64,000 nt of DNA. Origin: Hygrophila difformis (lineage: Eukaryota; Streptophyta; Magnoliopsida; Lamiales; Acanthaceae). Below are positions 1 through 10,937 of the stretch, piece after piece. Each line of letters opens with the position of its first letter. Within the stretch, counting starts at the first letter, position 1. The translations under genes were made by a program, and so were the position numbers. The notes beneath the pieces were generated by a model, which worked only from the letters and a program-made list of their open reading frames with translations, was not told where the DNA came from and made no database searches. Location of the stretch: contig JAOANR010000006.1 of NCBI GenBank assembly GCA_030278955.1, positions 53,720,915 through 53,784,914 on the forward strand, written 5' to 3'.

Positions 1-2
1 GG

Positions 3-161
3 GCCGAAAAGAAAAGAATTGCTGAGTATGAAGCCCGAAAGCTCGAAAGAGAAAGGCGGGAAAAGGAGAAGGCCGATACAGAAATGGCCAAAGAAACAGA
101 AGAATGGAGACAGCAGCGAGAAGCAGAAAGGGCCAAGTGAAACAGATTATGGAAGGAAGAG
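3..161 (+). pseudogene. upstream in-frame extension of the accessory retroelement ORF, cut by a TGA
   Basis: The frame of the ORF that starts at 162 is open upstream to the window edge except for one TGA at 138-140. Codons 3-137 read as a lysine/glutamate/arginine-rich coiled coil (for example RKLERERREKEKADTEMAK) of the same composition as the start of the downstream ORF (MAKKAEEEAKKAEMEENIRK). The coding region was therefore probably longer and starts off the window. The stop could come from a point mutation or from compensating indels, since a neighbouring frame is also lysine-rich across 134-165. Confidence 0.6.
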
Positions 162-2633
162 ATGGCCAAGAAAGCTGAGGAAGAGGCTAAGAAGGCTGAA
201 ATGGAGGAGAACATTAGAAAAGCCCGGGAAGGGGAAGAGAATAGAAAAGCTGCTGAGAAAATTCAAGCCGAGCTAGAGAAGAAGCAGACGAAAGAGACCA
301 CAAAAGAGGCCGATGTTGGGGACGATGATTGTCAGATAGTCAGCGGAACCAACATCGTGCCTATTAAAGTAAAAGAAGAGCCGGCTGAATGGTCTAAGGA
401 TCAAAAGCAGCAGCAGAAGGAGATAGCTGCTAGGAGGAGTGGGAGTGGAAAGAAAATGGATGAGATCGTTGAAGGACTCAAACCCACAGAGGAGATAGAG
501 GAAATGGTGCAGGAGGGGAATGAGCGTTACGAACAATTGAAGGAAAAGACTGCGGAACTTTTAGTAAGTTTGGACCAAGTTGCTGCAAATGCATTGGCTG
601 CAACTGCTGCCCAACCTCAATCCACTGCACCTGACGAGAATATGAAGGAGTTGGAAGACTCGCATGCTGAAGCAGATCCGCAAGTCGAGCCAACCCAAGG
701 AGAAGTAGTGACGAACGAGGGTAGCGGTGGCAGCACTCAAGCAGAATTGGAGACCATTGATGACCTGTTCAAAGACAAGACGTATCAACAAATTCTCCAA
801 GGGGATTTTGGTATCACTGGAAATCAAGGAGATAATATGGTAGAACAACTGGGAGAATTAAACACAGGGAGGGATGAGGAGGTACCTCAAAAAGAATATC
901 AACATGTTGTTGATCCCGTCCTTTCCGATGATTTTCTCAAAGCTGTACTTCATGAATTTCCTTGTAATTCGTATGAACAGGGAATATCTCAAGGAGGCGA
1001 GCAAGCGGAACATGAACAACAACCTGAAGGACAGCCGCGGGCAGATATGCAGGCTGAAACAGAGCATCAAGTAGAGGGTGAACATCATGAACAGCATGAA
1101 CAGATGAAGGAGAAATCGGATTCGGATTGGGAGCAGGCGCACCCTCAGGAAACCCAAGAATCAACGGGGTCAGTCCGATCCGCTGGGTATTGGGTGACCT
1201 CTACCTCAAAGGGGCGCTTCGGGGTATCCACAAAGAAATGCAAAAGGTTCCCCATTAAGGACGATGCAGATATAATGAGGAGGTTCAACGGGAACGAGCA
1301 GAATGCGGGGCGTTATATGGCGCTAGGCGAGTTATTCGTACCTGATAAAGGATTCAGTTCAGAGATGGTGAATCATCCTATGCTGGTCTTTCTACAACAA
1401 AACCATGGATGGACTGAATTCCTTACGCACCATGCTGAACCGGGGATAGCAGAGCTTGTTCGGGAATTCTACTGCAATATCAACGTCGCCCAAAAGAAGA
1501 GTTGGGTGCGCGGAATCGATGTAGATATATCTGGAGAGTACCTGAACAGATTCCTCAATACACCCAACTGGGGATCAGAATTCCAGACAGCTGAGCACTT
1601 TGAGAAGGGAGCATGCAAGGCAGTTGAGAGGCCATATTATGACAACATCACAAGATCCCTCACTGCCGAGAGCTACACTGGCGAATTCTCTTTCAAAGCC
1701 AAGCACCTGAAGCTGGAGTTCCAACCCTCATATGATTTCTACATATCGAAAATCAGGCCCAACCCTCACGCACATGAGACATCTGGTCGAATGCTGAAGG
1801 GTTTCGCTAAGCTATGGCATGGACTGAAGATCAACGTAGGGGAACATATTTTCTATGTCATGACTTCAAGGACCTCCGGCAGGGCAGCTGCTCTCTGCTA
1901 TCCAAACCTCATTAGAAGAATCTGCGAAGCCCAAGGAGTAGATCTATCCATTTTCTCAGGGAGCGACACCATTGATATGAGTCGCCCAATTCCAGTTCCA
2001 AAAACGCGAGTAACTGATCCGGTCGTGTACGCCATGCCAGACGAATCAGATGCCCAATCCAGATACACCCCTGGGCAACCAGCCAAGCGCAAGTCACGTA
2101 AGAAGAAGTCCCGTACTGAAGCGGTGCCTTCAACAGAAGAAGCTGGAGTTCCCTCAATTGAACCTGCTGCAGAGGAACACCCTCTAGGTGATGCTCCCAC
2201 TCCAAGTCATCCTGAGACTGATGCCTCCACCCCGAGCCAATCAAGAAGATATCCCGTCCGACCATCTCGCAGAAGCCAGAATGTGTCTCAGTATCCAGCT
2301 GATTCTCAAACTCTGGAAGCAGTGAGCAAAATGGGAGAGTCCATGATGCAGAGTGTCAAATCTTTGGCCGACGTCATCGTTTCGACTCAAGAAAGGCAAA
2401 TGCAGAAAGAAGAAGAGTTTAGGCTGAGAATGCTTGAGAGAGAAGAGGAGTTCAGAAAGGAAGCGGCAAGGCAGCATCAGGAAAGAATTGAGAGCGAAGA
2501 AAAGACAAGAAAAATGTTCGAAATGATGTTCACCAAGCAGACCGAAATGATGCAGACCGTACTCAGGAAGCTACCCTCACCTCCAAGAGATGACACCGGA
2601 CCGTCCAAGCAGCATTCAGAGAAGAAAGATTGA
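162..2633 (+). CDS. accessory retrotransposon ORF with a putative plant transposon protein domain
   Basis: This is an 823-residue open frame from ATG 162 to TGA 2631. It has an acidic, glutamine-rich, coiled-coil N-terminal half (residues 1-340). A globular region follows (about 345-610), with motifs such as WVRGIDVDISGEYLNRF near residue 447 and WHGLKINVGEHIFYVM near 550. This pattern resembles the 'putative plant transposon protein' / Athila ORF1-like family found in plant Ty3/gypsy elements. A basic KRKSRKKKSR stretch near residue 640 could be a nuclear localisation signal. Residues 740-805 form a charged coiled coil. No protease, reverse transcriptase or integrase motif is present. Its position, 1.6 kb before a polypurine-like tract and an LTR, fits an extra 3' ORF of a retroelement whose gag-pol lies off the left edge. 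The true start is uncertain because the coiled coil continues upstream of the ATG. The function is unknown. Confidence 0.6.
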   Translation: MAKKAEEEAKKAEMEENIRKAREGEENRKAAEKIQAELEKKQTKETTKEADVGDDDCQIVSGTNIVPIKVKEEPAEWSKDQKQQQKEIAARRSGSGKKMDEIVEGLKPTEEIEEMVQEGNERYEQLKEKTAELLVSLDQVAANALAATAAQPQSTAPDENMKELEDSHAEADPQVEPTQGEVVTNEGSGGSTQAELETIDDLFKDKTYQQILQGDFGITGNQGDNMVEQLGELNTGRDEEVPQKEYQHVVDPVLSDDFLKAVLHEFPCNSYEQGISQGGEQAEHEQQPEGQPRADMQAETEHQVEGEHHEQHEQMKEKSDSDWEQAHPQETQESTGSVRSAGYWVTSTSKGRFGVSTKKCKRFPIKDDADIMRRFNGNEQNAGRYMALGELFVPDKGFSSEMVNHPMLVFLQQNHGWTEFLTHHAEPGIAELVREFYCNINVAQKKSWVRGIDVDISGEYLNRFLNTPNWGSEFQTAEHFEKGACKAVERPYYDNITRSLTAESYTGEFSFKAKHLKLEFQPSYDFYISKIRPNPHAHETSGRMLKGFAKLWHGLKINVGEHIFYVMTSRTSGRAAALCYPNLIRRICEAQGVDLSIFSGSDTIDMSRPIPVPKTRVTDPVVYAMPDESDAQSRYTPGQPAKRKSRKKKSRTEAVPSTEEAGVPSIEPAAEEHPLGDAPTPSHPETDASTPSQSRRYPVRPSRRSQNVSQYPADSQTLEAVSKMGESMMQSVKSLADVIVSTQERQMQKEEEFRLRMLEREEEFRKEAARQHQERIESEEKTRKMFEMMFTKQTEMMQTVLRKLPSPPRDDTGPSKQHSEKKD

Positions 2634-4275
2634 GCCAACGCGATCACATTCATGCGAGCTTCAATGTAAACATCATGCATTAGATTTTCCATTCACTCAG
2701 TGCACTTTGTTCATACTGTGGAAATCTATTGTAACTAATGTATTTACTGCTTTTCAAAAGAGAATTTCGTCTTGAATTCTCAAAAATATTTTTGAAAAAG
2801 ATGTGTGACAGTCCAAGATGAATAAGTGACTGTCACGCCAAAAACAAAGCTGTAACATGCTTGCATGTTCACAGTATCTCTTTACTGCTTTCAATTAAAT
2901 AACTGGCATAGAACGAGCATAAAATCTGTCACCTAAATTCACATGTTGAATTTAGGCTAAGGATGAAATTTTCAAACTATTAAATTGGGATAAAACAATT
3001 AAAAATATGCATGATACAAACACTTGAGGTTTTGAGCTATAAAAATCCAATGATATGATCACTTGGAAGAAAAACAAAACCTTCATGTTGAGAATTTGAT
3101 TGAATAATTTGCAAGAATTTTTCAAAGGCTAAATTTAAGAATAAAGGTATGACATGATCAAACCATACCATGTGAGGTCTGAACCGAGTCATTTTTACTC
3201 ATTGTTTCTTTGTTGTGTGAAAATCAATTCGATTAAAGGACACTAGAACTTGCAATTGGGACCGATTCAAGACCATGTCATATTCCCAAAATCGAGCATG
3301 TGATCGAGGCACTTAGAAAAACCCAAATTTTTGGCCTTCTTTTGAATTCCAAACCCAAAAATATTTTCCCTTTAGGATTAACCACTCTGAGCCTATAAGC
3401 CTAATTTTTCTTTGAAACCACTATATTATTCCCAACTTTATAAAAAGACCAAGAAAATCAAACCCAAGTGTACACGAACCAATTCCACCAAGGCATTATA
3501 GTTTATGATCATCAAAAACATCAATCGGTATCCATAAACCGATCAAAAAAAAGAGAGGAAAAGAAAAAGAAAAAGAGAAAAATGTTGAGATTCATTCAAC
3601 AAAAATAAATTGCAATTGACAAAGCAAATCAGACAAAGTCTAATGTCATGCAATAGAAAAGAAAAAAAAAAGAAAGAAAGAAGTGCTGATGATCATAGAC
3701 TTTAAATAAAAACATGCCAAATTAAGGTGGAATGGGATCGTGTCACTTTTAGCCCAATAATATCCTTCCTTACCTAATGTTACAACCGTATGCCCCGTTA
3801 TAACCTTGAATAAGACCTCGGGATCTCGATTTGAAGAAATGAGTAGGTGGCGAGTTGGTCTAATTGCAAGCTTATGGGAGAATTTATTTGAATTTGATTG
3901 TGAGCGTATTGTCTAAAAGCCAACTTTGAGAGTGAGTGAAATTGCCGACTCTACTATATGTGAGACTCTGCTTTGATTGATTAATGTTCATGTCATGCTT
4001 GAATTCAAAAATTAAACCAATGAAATTTTCTATACATATATTCAAGAAGAATTAACAATAATGATTGATTTGTATACCTATCTAAGTGAGAAGTATCATT
4101 TCATTAAACACTGCAATCAAGAGAGTTTAATACTTGTAATTTTGATTGTCTTATCCCAATATAAAAAGAATGAAATTTTTGAAGCCACGCAAATGGATTG
4201 AATGTGCAGAGTCCATGCTCTTAGGAGCACCGACTCTGACTGCTCGGGGACGATCAGTATTAAATGTGAAGATGT
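2634..4275 (+). other. AT-rich 3' untranslated region of the left retroelement, ending in a degenerate polypurine tract
   Basis: No coding signal is visible between the accessory ORF and the LTR. The stretch holds purine simple-sequence runs (3548-3585, 3655-3682). At its end, 4235-4275 (gctcggggacgatcag, then aaatgtgaagatgt) resembles the region before 3' LTRs in Athila/Tat-type gypsy elements, where a GAGGACGAGCA-like box is followed by AAGTGTGGGG and the LTR. The match is by recollection of the pattern and is degenerate. Confidence 0.5.
2805..2836 (+). other. perfect 9-bp stem inverted repeat in the 3' untranslated region
   Basis: GTGACAGTC at 2805-2813 is mirrored by GACTGTCAC at 2828-2836 with a 14-nt loop. 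It lies about 170 nt after the stop codon of the accessory ORF. It could be an RNA hairpin near a 3' processing site, but no function can be assigned from the sequence. Confidence 0.45.
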
Positions 4276-4607
4276 TGATAATGGCCAAAATTCTCCATTA
4301 TTTCCAATCCATTTCCGTGTCTGAGACGGACATTTTGATCGTATTCCCATCTTATTTCAATAAGAAGGCAGTTGAATTCGACAGATTAATGCAAGTTTGT
4401 AAGAAAAATAAACTGGTAATGAAAGACACAAAAATATGCAATTTTAATTGCATTTGTGTTAGAAAAATCCAAAAACATGAAGAAAGGAAAAAGAAAAGAA
4501 AAAGGAATGAAAAGATGGGCAAAAGAATAAAATAGCCCACAAAAATAAAAAAGATGGGAAAAGAATGAAAATCCCACAAATTGAAATTTTGGTTAAGTGT
4601 TGAAGAT

Positions 4608-5017
4608 CAATTCGGTCTATACGCAATTCGACCTAAACAGAATTGCTTATTAGACCGAATTGCTGAAGAGAAGAAGAAAAAGAGAAGTGTTGAAGAAGGA
4701 AAGAGCAACCAATTCGGTCTGTGGCAATTCGGTCTAAACCGAATTGACCCTTAGACCGAATTGCACTTTGGAAAGAAGAAGACCCTGAGGAGAGAAGAAA
4801 AGGAGGAGTTCGATATATGCAATTCGGTCTAGGCCGAATTGAGTGCATAGATCGAATTGCCCCAAAACAAGGAAGCCAAGGAGGAGCCATCATCAGTTCA
4901 ACAAGATCAATTCGGTCTACCCATAGACCGAATCACCACATTCCATGCTCAAGATCAAGGAGAAAGACCTCATTTCACCAATTCGGTCTAAACCGAACTG
5001 CTTGAGGAGACCGAACC
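4608..5017. repeat. array of AATTCGGTCT / AGACCGAATT inverted motifs upstream of the LTR1 promoter
   Basis: About fifteen exact or near copies of AATTCGGTCT and its reverse complement occur within 410 bp. They are often paired head to head, as in caattcggtctaaaccgaat (near 4727) and the pair around 4908-4932. The spacing is irregular, so this is not a simple tandem satellite. The paired half sites can form short hairpins in DNA or RNA. The same motif resumes 0.9 kb downstream, on the other side of the TATA box. Confidence 0.8.
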
Positions 5018-5101
5018 ACATTCGAAATTGCAGCTTTGAGCACGTGAGAAATGCATGGCACTGTGGATGGGCCCTGATGGGCCTAGGGTTCCGAGAAGAA
5101 G

Positions 5102-5108
5102 TATAAAG
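5102..5108 (+). promoter_or_regulatory. probable LTR1 TATA box
   Basis: TATAAAG at 5102 lies 85 bp after the upstream motif array and is followed by an A-rich leader. The equivalent place in LTR2 has TATAAATAG at 30081, with a similar distance to the conserved 3' block (1.68 against 1.67 kb). The call is by pattern and position only. Confidence 0.5.
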
Positions 5109-5995
5109 CTGACCTTCCTCAACACAAGAAAAAATCCGAACACTAACACTTGGAGATTTGCTGGGAGACAAAAAAAAGGAGCAGAAGGTTCTCCACCCCT
5201 TAAGGGTTAGGTAGGTAGTTTAGTTAGTTAGTTTATTTTTCATGCTTGTAGTGTAGTTTTAATGCTTTTGATCTTAGTTTATTTTTATAGAAGCTTGTTA
5301 CTACCTTTAATGTAGCCATTACCATAAACTTTAAATGCTTTGGAGTTATAATGAACCCTACCTTCAAGCTAATGATGGTTTTAGGGTTATTTATTTGCTT
5401 TCAAGTGTCAATACAAGAAGGAATCCAGAAATGGGTTTTTATTTCAAGTGTTTGGCACTTATTTAATGTTTTCCTTAGCAATAAATGTTAGAATGTTTGT
5501 TTGTTTCAACTAGGGTACATTTATTATGCCCTAGTTGACTTACATTCTCAATAAATGCATGTTTAGTGGGTTTTTGGCTTGTTCTTACACCTTAGTGATT
5601 CAAATTAGTGTTCTTAGGTTTTAGATGATTTTAGGGCTGTTAGAATTTATTTTTAAGTTTATTCTGTTGTTGTTCTGTTCTCTTTATTATAGCTTATTGT
5701 TGCCTTAGATAATATAGGTGTTCTTATTTTTATGCATGTGTTCTTATTATTCTTAGATGTTTAGGTCTTTGATCTTTGATTGCTTGTTTGTAGAATTAGG
5801 GTTTATTTCATGCCAATACCTGCTAGACACGTAACCTATTATGCCTATTTTCCTTAAAACATTCATTAGTGTGGCTGTGAGGTGACACTGATGTGAAATG
5901 AAGGATTTGGTAAATCTTATCCATCATGAACCACACAGTGTAAACCGAACCTGTACTTGTGAGCTCAAAATATCTTTTTTGTGAGAAAAGACATG

Positions 5996-6570
5996 CAATT
6001 CGATTTGAGGCAATTCGGTCTAAACCGAATTGCCCATGAGGATGGAAATGCATGGCAAAAATATTTGTTGAATACCTTATCTAAAATCTATATGCAATTC
6101 GGTCTAGGTAATTCGGTCTAGACCGAACTACCCATGAGACCGAATTACATAACAAAAAAAATTGTTTTCATGTGGTTTCCTTGCAATTCGGTCTGTGCAA
6201 TTCGGTCTAGACCGAATTGCACATATAGACCGAATTGGCTTTGAAACCACATTGTATGCATTCCGTCCCCTTCATGCCTTAATTTATTTTATGTCTCTTA
6301 CCAATTCGAATTGCCAATTCGGTCTAGACCGAATTCAATTGGCAATTCGAATTACCCTCATTTTTTGGGTAAATGCCTTAGCCCTATTTGAGTGAAGGAA
6401 TGACTTCATCAATTCGAATTATCCAATTCGGTTTAGACCGAATTGCTTTGACAATTCGAATTAGAGGATGCTTCATGACTTTACAAGGATTAATTGGGTA
6501 TGGTGTTACTTCATACCTCATGCATCCTCAATTCGGTCTAATTTGCATTTTGCCCAATAGACCGAATTGA
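5996..6570. repeat. second AATTCGGTCT / AGACCGAATT array, downstream of the LTR1 promoter
   Basis: About eighteen half sites occur in 575 bp. They include compound palindromes at 6183-6238 (two AATTCGGTCT copies followed by two AGACCGAATT copies) and units flanked by AATTCGAATT at 6302-6355 and 6411-6465. Each cluster can fold as a nested hairpin. If the TATA box at 5102 is used, this array lies in the transcribed leader. Confidence 0.8.
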
Positions 6571-6779
6571 TTTCTTCCTTCTACTTTCAAAACTCCAAAA
6601 ACATTTTATTTCTTGAGTTGTGTAAATTGCATGGGTGTATTGGGCCTAGGCCCATCACACCTAATTTTATTCATTACACATCTCAACCCATTAGTGTCTT
6701 AATTATTATGTGATTAACACTCACACAATACCAAAAATATTTTCTTAATTTTATTTATTTTCTCTTTCATTGTGTGCAT

Positions 6780-8924
6780 GAACAACTAGTAAGAAATATA
6801 TCAGACTAATGTTGGCGGGTATTCCCACACGGATAAACTAGCTCGTATTCTGAATATTAATTACTACTTATTTTGCATGGTCCGGATAGTGGTTGGTGGA
6901 AGCCTTGGCGGTTCGTCCATCCGGGATTATAATAGCTGCTCAGCTGACTCCTATCCTGATACAGTTTCCTTTTCTTTATCTTAATTTCGAACCTGAATCT
7001 AGAGTTGTAGTAATGATAGATGATATATGCCAATGTTATCTAATAATTATTACAGTAATAGAACATGTGGGTTTTCATCCAAATTCACAGATAGTGAAGT
7101 CTAAGATGACGGCGACAACTGTTGTTTAAGGTCTTCTGCTGTCTAAAATCATATCACCTTAATAATTAGGTTAACTAGACCACAGATAACTGCAATCCAA
7201 TTAACCCTAATTATTTTGTCATCTCTTTAGCCATTTTCTTCTTATCTCAGGCTAATTCATCTTTGTGTATCAAATTCTGTCTAACCCGACTCTATATTTT
7301 GGGGTACTTTATTTTACTTCTCATATACATGTATGCATGATATTATTATATAGATATTGTGGTCGATAATATTTTGGAGATCCTTCTCCTTGGACAGAGA
7401 AGTCTTGATTTAAATCAGATGCTGCATAATAAATTTCCACAAAAATCACTTTATAAAATCCGAATCTGAGTAAGGAATAAATTCGACAATTATGACTAAC
7501 TCATATTCTACTGGGGGTTGATTTTGAGAATATAGAAGCAGAGTCAGCGATTAGGTCTCACCTAGACTGAAAGGATCTGTGTTTTCATTGAAAGTTTAGT
7601 ACCTGTTTAGCGAATGATTTTCAAATATCTATTTGTTTCTCAAAATTACTGTGTGTTGGAAATCTTCTATTAAGTATTGCTCAAATCAGTGTCAACTTGG
7701 ATTCGGATAAGATGTGATAAATAATATTGGAGGAACAACATATAGGCCTTGGTTAATTTCTAAGGTACGGTTGAGTACTCTTTCAACTACTATCTTCTCC
7801 CACCAAAGCTTAAAATTGAGTCTTGAGTGAGTACATTCGGAATAGATCTTCATAGGTCTGTTCCACTCATGTCTGTACCTCATAACTAACCAGATGTTAT
7901 AAGCCCTGTGGCTTACTGGTATTTGGGAAGTTCTAAATCTGCATCTGGTCACCAAGACCAGGGGCTCTTTTATATTAACGGAATGAGATGATTTTTAAGA
8001 CTTCCGAGTGATAGGTTTTTAAATGCTTTCTTTGCTGCTTTCTTTATCGCTTTCTTTAAAAAAATGCTTTCATAGAGGTCACTCGGAAGGATTAGAGGTT
8101 GGCCGCCGGTTGTAAGGTTTAAGAGTTATGGATTAGTTCGGGAATTAATTTAGACTTTGGGTGTGACAAAGGGGATGATAGGAGTACTTGGCATGTCAAC
8201 TAATGATGTGTTAGGTGTTGCTTATCCACCATAGATAAATAACATACCTCTGCGCGGGGGCAGTTGTATATCTGTGGTATCTTGGATTTTGTTGTCTTAA
8301 GGCATGTAAATCCTTACTGTAAGTACCTGTCTGTTAAAGGGAACATAGTATAGGAAGCATGAGAGTTAGCTAACTGATGGATTATCCCAAACAAAGATCT
8401 GTGTATTAAAATGGAAGTTTAATTGTGTTTCATCTGAAATCTTGTCCAATCTTTATTATTTCCTTCCTATCCCTTCTGTCACTTTTTAAAACTGCTTTCG
8501 TAGAATAATTTTATCCGCTTTCTTAGCATAATTCTTATTGCTTTCTTAGATATAATTTAATCCGCTTTGTAGTGTAATTTTATTGCTTTCATAGCCTAGT
8601 TTAAATTATATCAAGTAGTTGGTAATTTAAAACACAAGCTTGAATCGAGTAACCGAGTGGAAAATCTTAGTAAACGACGTGGGCCCTGCTTCTATCGCAC
8701 ATCCTCCAGTGAACGATCCGGTCTTACTATAAATTACTGCAATTTTTGACACCGTGCGCTTTCGGGGGCACAGTTTCTTAACACGAGTAATAAAAACGTG
8801 ACAACCTATAACTATATCCTTAATCCCAACTCCATCTTCATAATTGGTTTCATTAAATAAAATAAAACCAGGATCATTATATTTCAGAAAATACTCATAT
8901 AGTGGGAACTTGTCAAAAGTTTCA
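6780..8924 (+). repeat. conserved 3' domain of the giant LTR, copy 1
   Basis: This block aligns co-linearly with 31748-33997. Shared landmarks include gactaatgttggcgg near 6811 and 31780, gaagccttggcggttcgtcc near 6899 and 31874, gacgtgggccctgcttctat near 8676 and 33751, and ccgtgcgctttcgggggcac near 8752 and 33826. It has no sustained reading frame. Both copies are on the plus strand. It probably forms the transcribed R/U5-like part of the LTR. Confidence 0.8.
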
Positions 8925-9137
8925 TGGCAAGGATCTTCATGACAGGAAATTGTCAAAAGATTCATGCCGGGGAGGTCCACAGCGCCGTTTGAATTCCAAG
9001 TTTCTCACATGAGTAATAAAAAGTGAAATATATCCTTAAACCCCTTTCCCATAAATCATAACTTTTTTTACTTAATAAATTCAACTTGATATATTTTATA
9101 AAATAGCTCGTGTTAATGAAACTTGTCAAAAGTTTCA
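8909..9137 (+). repeat. threefold repetition of the LTR1 terminal sequence
   Basis: TTGTCAAAAG followed by TTTCA or ATTCA occurs at 8910-8924, 8950-8964 and 9123-9137. The stretch before the last copy (about 9009-9080) also echoes the one before the first (about 8793-8860). LTR2 has the terminal sequence once. The outer LTR1 end was therefore partly duplicated, and its exact boundary is ambiguous between 8924 and 9137. Confidence 0.6.
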
Positions 9138-9178
9138 GTAACCCCCAGCTGCCTTGCCCTTTTTCTCTTTTTCTGGGG

Positions 9179-9928
9179 CTATTCAACACCATCCCGAGCA
9201 ATCCCTTGTCCATTGTCAGGCCGTGAAATCCCCTGCTCCTCATTTTCAGTACCAACATCTCCTCTTTGATTTATTTCACCCTCAACAACTTCATCCTGTG
9301 GAATTTCTCCAGTACCCATTCTTCCTTCAGTTTCATTCATTCCCGCTGCTTGTTCAATCCCAGTAGCATCTTCAGTCTCCTGATGTCCCGTGTTTGTCAT
9401 AGCATCATTCATTCCAATCTCAGTCTTAGTGATCACAACGGCTTCCTGGTCTTCCAACTCAACCTGCTCTTCAATTCCAACATCATCCTCCTTTTCTTTC
9501 TGTCCCATGTCAACCAAATCACCATCAGACTCTTTTACTTCACTCTCAGTTGGCTTATTCAAATCCACCAACTTTCTTTGTTTTGAGTCTTTATCCATTA
9601 GTGCCTTTTTTCTTCACGCAATTTTTTAGCCTTACTTATATACATTTTCCCACAAATACGCTTTTTTTGATGGCTTGTTTCGTCTATCTGGTGATTCTTG
9701 TGAGGGTTCCATTGTAGAAGTATTTCTACGAGAAAGAATCCTTGATGCAATGTCAAATTCCCAACTACGTCTTGAATGATTTTTGCTTCTAAATCTGCCT
9801 TCACTGTCAAAAGAACCTCTACCAGCTCTAGTGGGTTGAACCTGGAGATCACCAAACCACAAACGACGTTTTGGGTGTAACTGTTCTGGTGGAATATCCC
9901 TAAGCCGCTTATCCTTGTCACTCATGAC
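9179..9928 (-). pseudogene. unrecognised decayed coding exon (acidic, charged protein)
   Basis: A start MSDKDKRLRDIPPEQLHPKR at 9925 follows a good splice acceptor (cttcatag at about 9929). The frame runs 97 residues to a stop at 9632, crosses a short region with several stops, and reopens in the same frame at 9598 (MDKDSKQRKLVDLNK) as an acidic 139-residue stretch to 9179. I do not recognise the family. It is rich in arginine/serine first and aspartate/glutamate second, which suggests a nuclear or nucleic-acid-related protein, but that is speculation. It could be an accessory gene of a retroelement or a captured host exon. It ends about 40 bp from the LTR1 boundary and may be truncated by that insertion. 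Confidence 0.35.
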
Positions 9929-10937
9929 CTATGAAGTAGAAAATGGGATGATAGGGATAAATAAAATGAATTATGGTATGCAAGTTTCCCCCGTCCTCAT
10001 ACTTAAGTTAGAAACAAGTGGAGAACTTAAGTACATTCCTAAATCTAAGGTGAGACATGATGAAATTAAGCACATGACTTAGGGTTCAAGCATAACTGGT
10101 GACTTGACTAAAATAGGATTGATTGAATTGAGTTATTGATTCTCATAATTTAAGTGAGTGATTGACAAAATTTTTCCAGCAAAACCTTTAGAAGGATAAT
10201 AATGAGGTATAAAGATTAATGAAACTTCTTAGAATTGTCAGAAAAGTTTCCATCTTATATTTCCATAAACTTTAACATACCTCACATTAACCTAAAATGA
10301 TCACATTATGGCTTCAAGTAAGCTTTTAAAAATCTGAACACTTGAACATTTTCCAAAACCATCTTTGCCAAATACTCTTCATACAAATTAAACAATGCAA
10401 TCTTTCAGAATTTCCAAAATCAGACCTCAAAATGGATATGCTAGCATCAAATTTTAAGAATCAAAGAGTTTTGATGCTTGTTCAAATTTTCCCAACAATT
10501 ATCTGTAAATTCTTGTTCTTCAACGGTTAAACAAGATCTGCACTTCACAGAAGTTTCCAAAATCCCTTTTTGCATTGTTCATAGCCAATCAAAACACTCA
10601 AAATTATGAATACAATAGCTTAATCCAATCAATCCCTACAATAAGATGTCAAGCCAGAATAGAACACAGATAATGTAGTACCAGATGATGCCCACAGAAT
10701 ATGAACGAAAACTGATCAAATAATGTTCAAGGTACCCATATGAATGCAAGCCCAAATTAAATTTCACAATATCCAGGAAAATATAGGAAATTTCAATTCA
10801 ACCGTGCCCTTGTTCAATGAGAATACAGGATTCTGATGCAACCCATATGCCAACCACAACTTCCATGTGCTCAAAAACAACTCAATCACTGAATTCCCAA
10901 ACAATTTCGGCCAATCAAAATAAATTTGAACACTTAC
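9929..10937 (-). other. probable 1-kb intron in the 5' leader of the unrecognised unit
   Basis: Read on the minus strand, a leader with pyrimidine-rich and AG-rich tracts ends in GAG|GTAAGTG at 10938/10937, and the acceptor cttcatag lies at about 9929, just before the ATG of the coding exon. The intervening sequence is AT-rich with many in-frame stops. Canonical donor, acceptor and a leader intron before the ATG are typical of plant genes and of some long LTR transcripts. Confidence 0.4.

Larger units (their letters stand above)
4276..9137 (+). mobile_element. giant LTR (LTR1), 3' LTR of the left Ty3/gypsy-like element
   Basis: It starts with TGATAATGGCCAAAATT directly after the degenerate polypurine tract and ends with TTGTCAAAAGTTTCA at 9137 (8924 is an alternative end). 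The start and end match those of the second copy at 21742-33997, where a target duplication fixes the boundaries. At about 4.9 kb it is unusually long for an LTR; Ogre/Tat-like elements are known for LTRs of this size. Order inside: a start block shared with LTR2, palindromic motif arrays, a TATA box, more arrays, and a 2.2 kb block shared with LTR2. It contains no long ORF of its own. Confidence 0.65.

Noticed and set aside
874..1164. Alternative reading frames overlapping the 823-residue ORF
   Set aside because: They are short, without recognisable motifs, and fully contained in the long frame.
4146..4579. Open frames on both strands around the LTR1 start
   Set aside because: Lysine- or phenylalanine-rich translations of AT/AG-rich DNA, crossing the LTR boundary; not conserved in LTR2.
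4608..6570. CRISPR-like array from the AATTCGGTCT repeats
   Set aside because: Repeat units are only 10 bp, occur in both orientations, and spacing is irregular; the context is a plant LTR.
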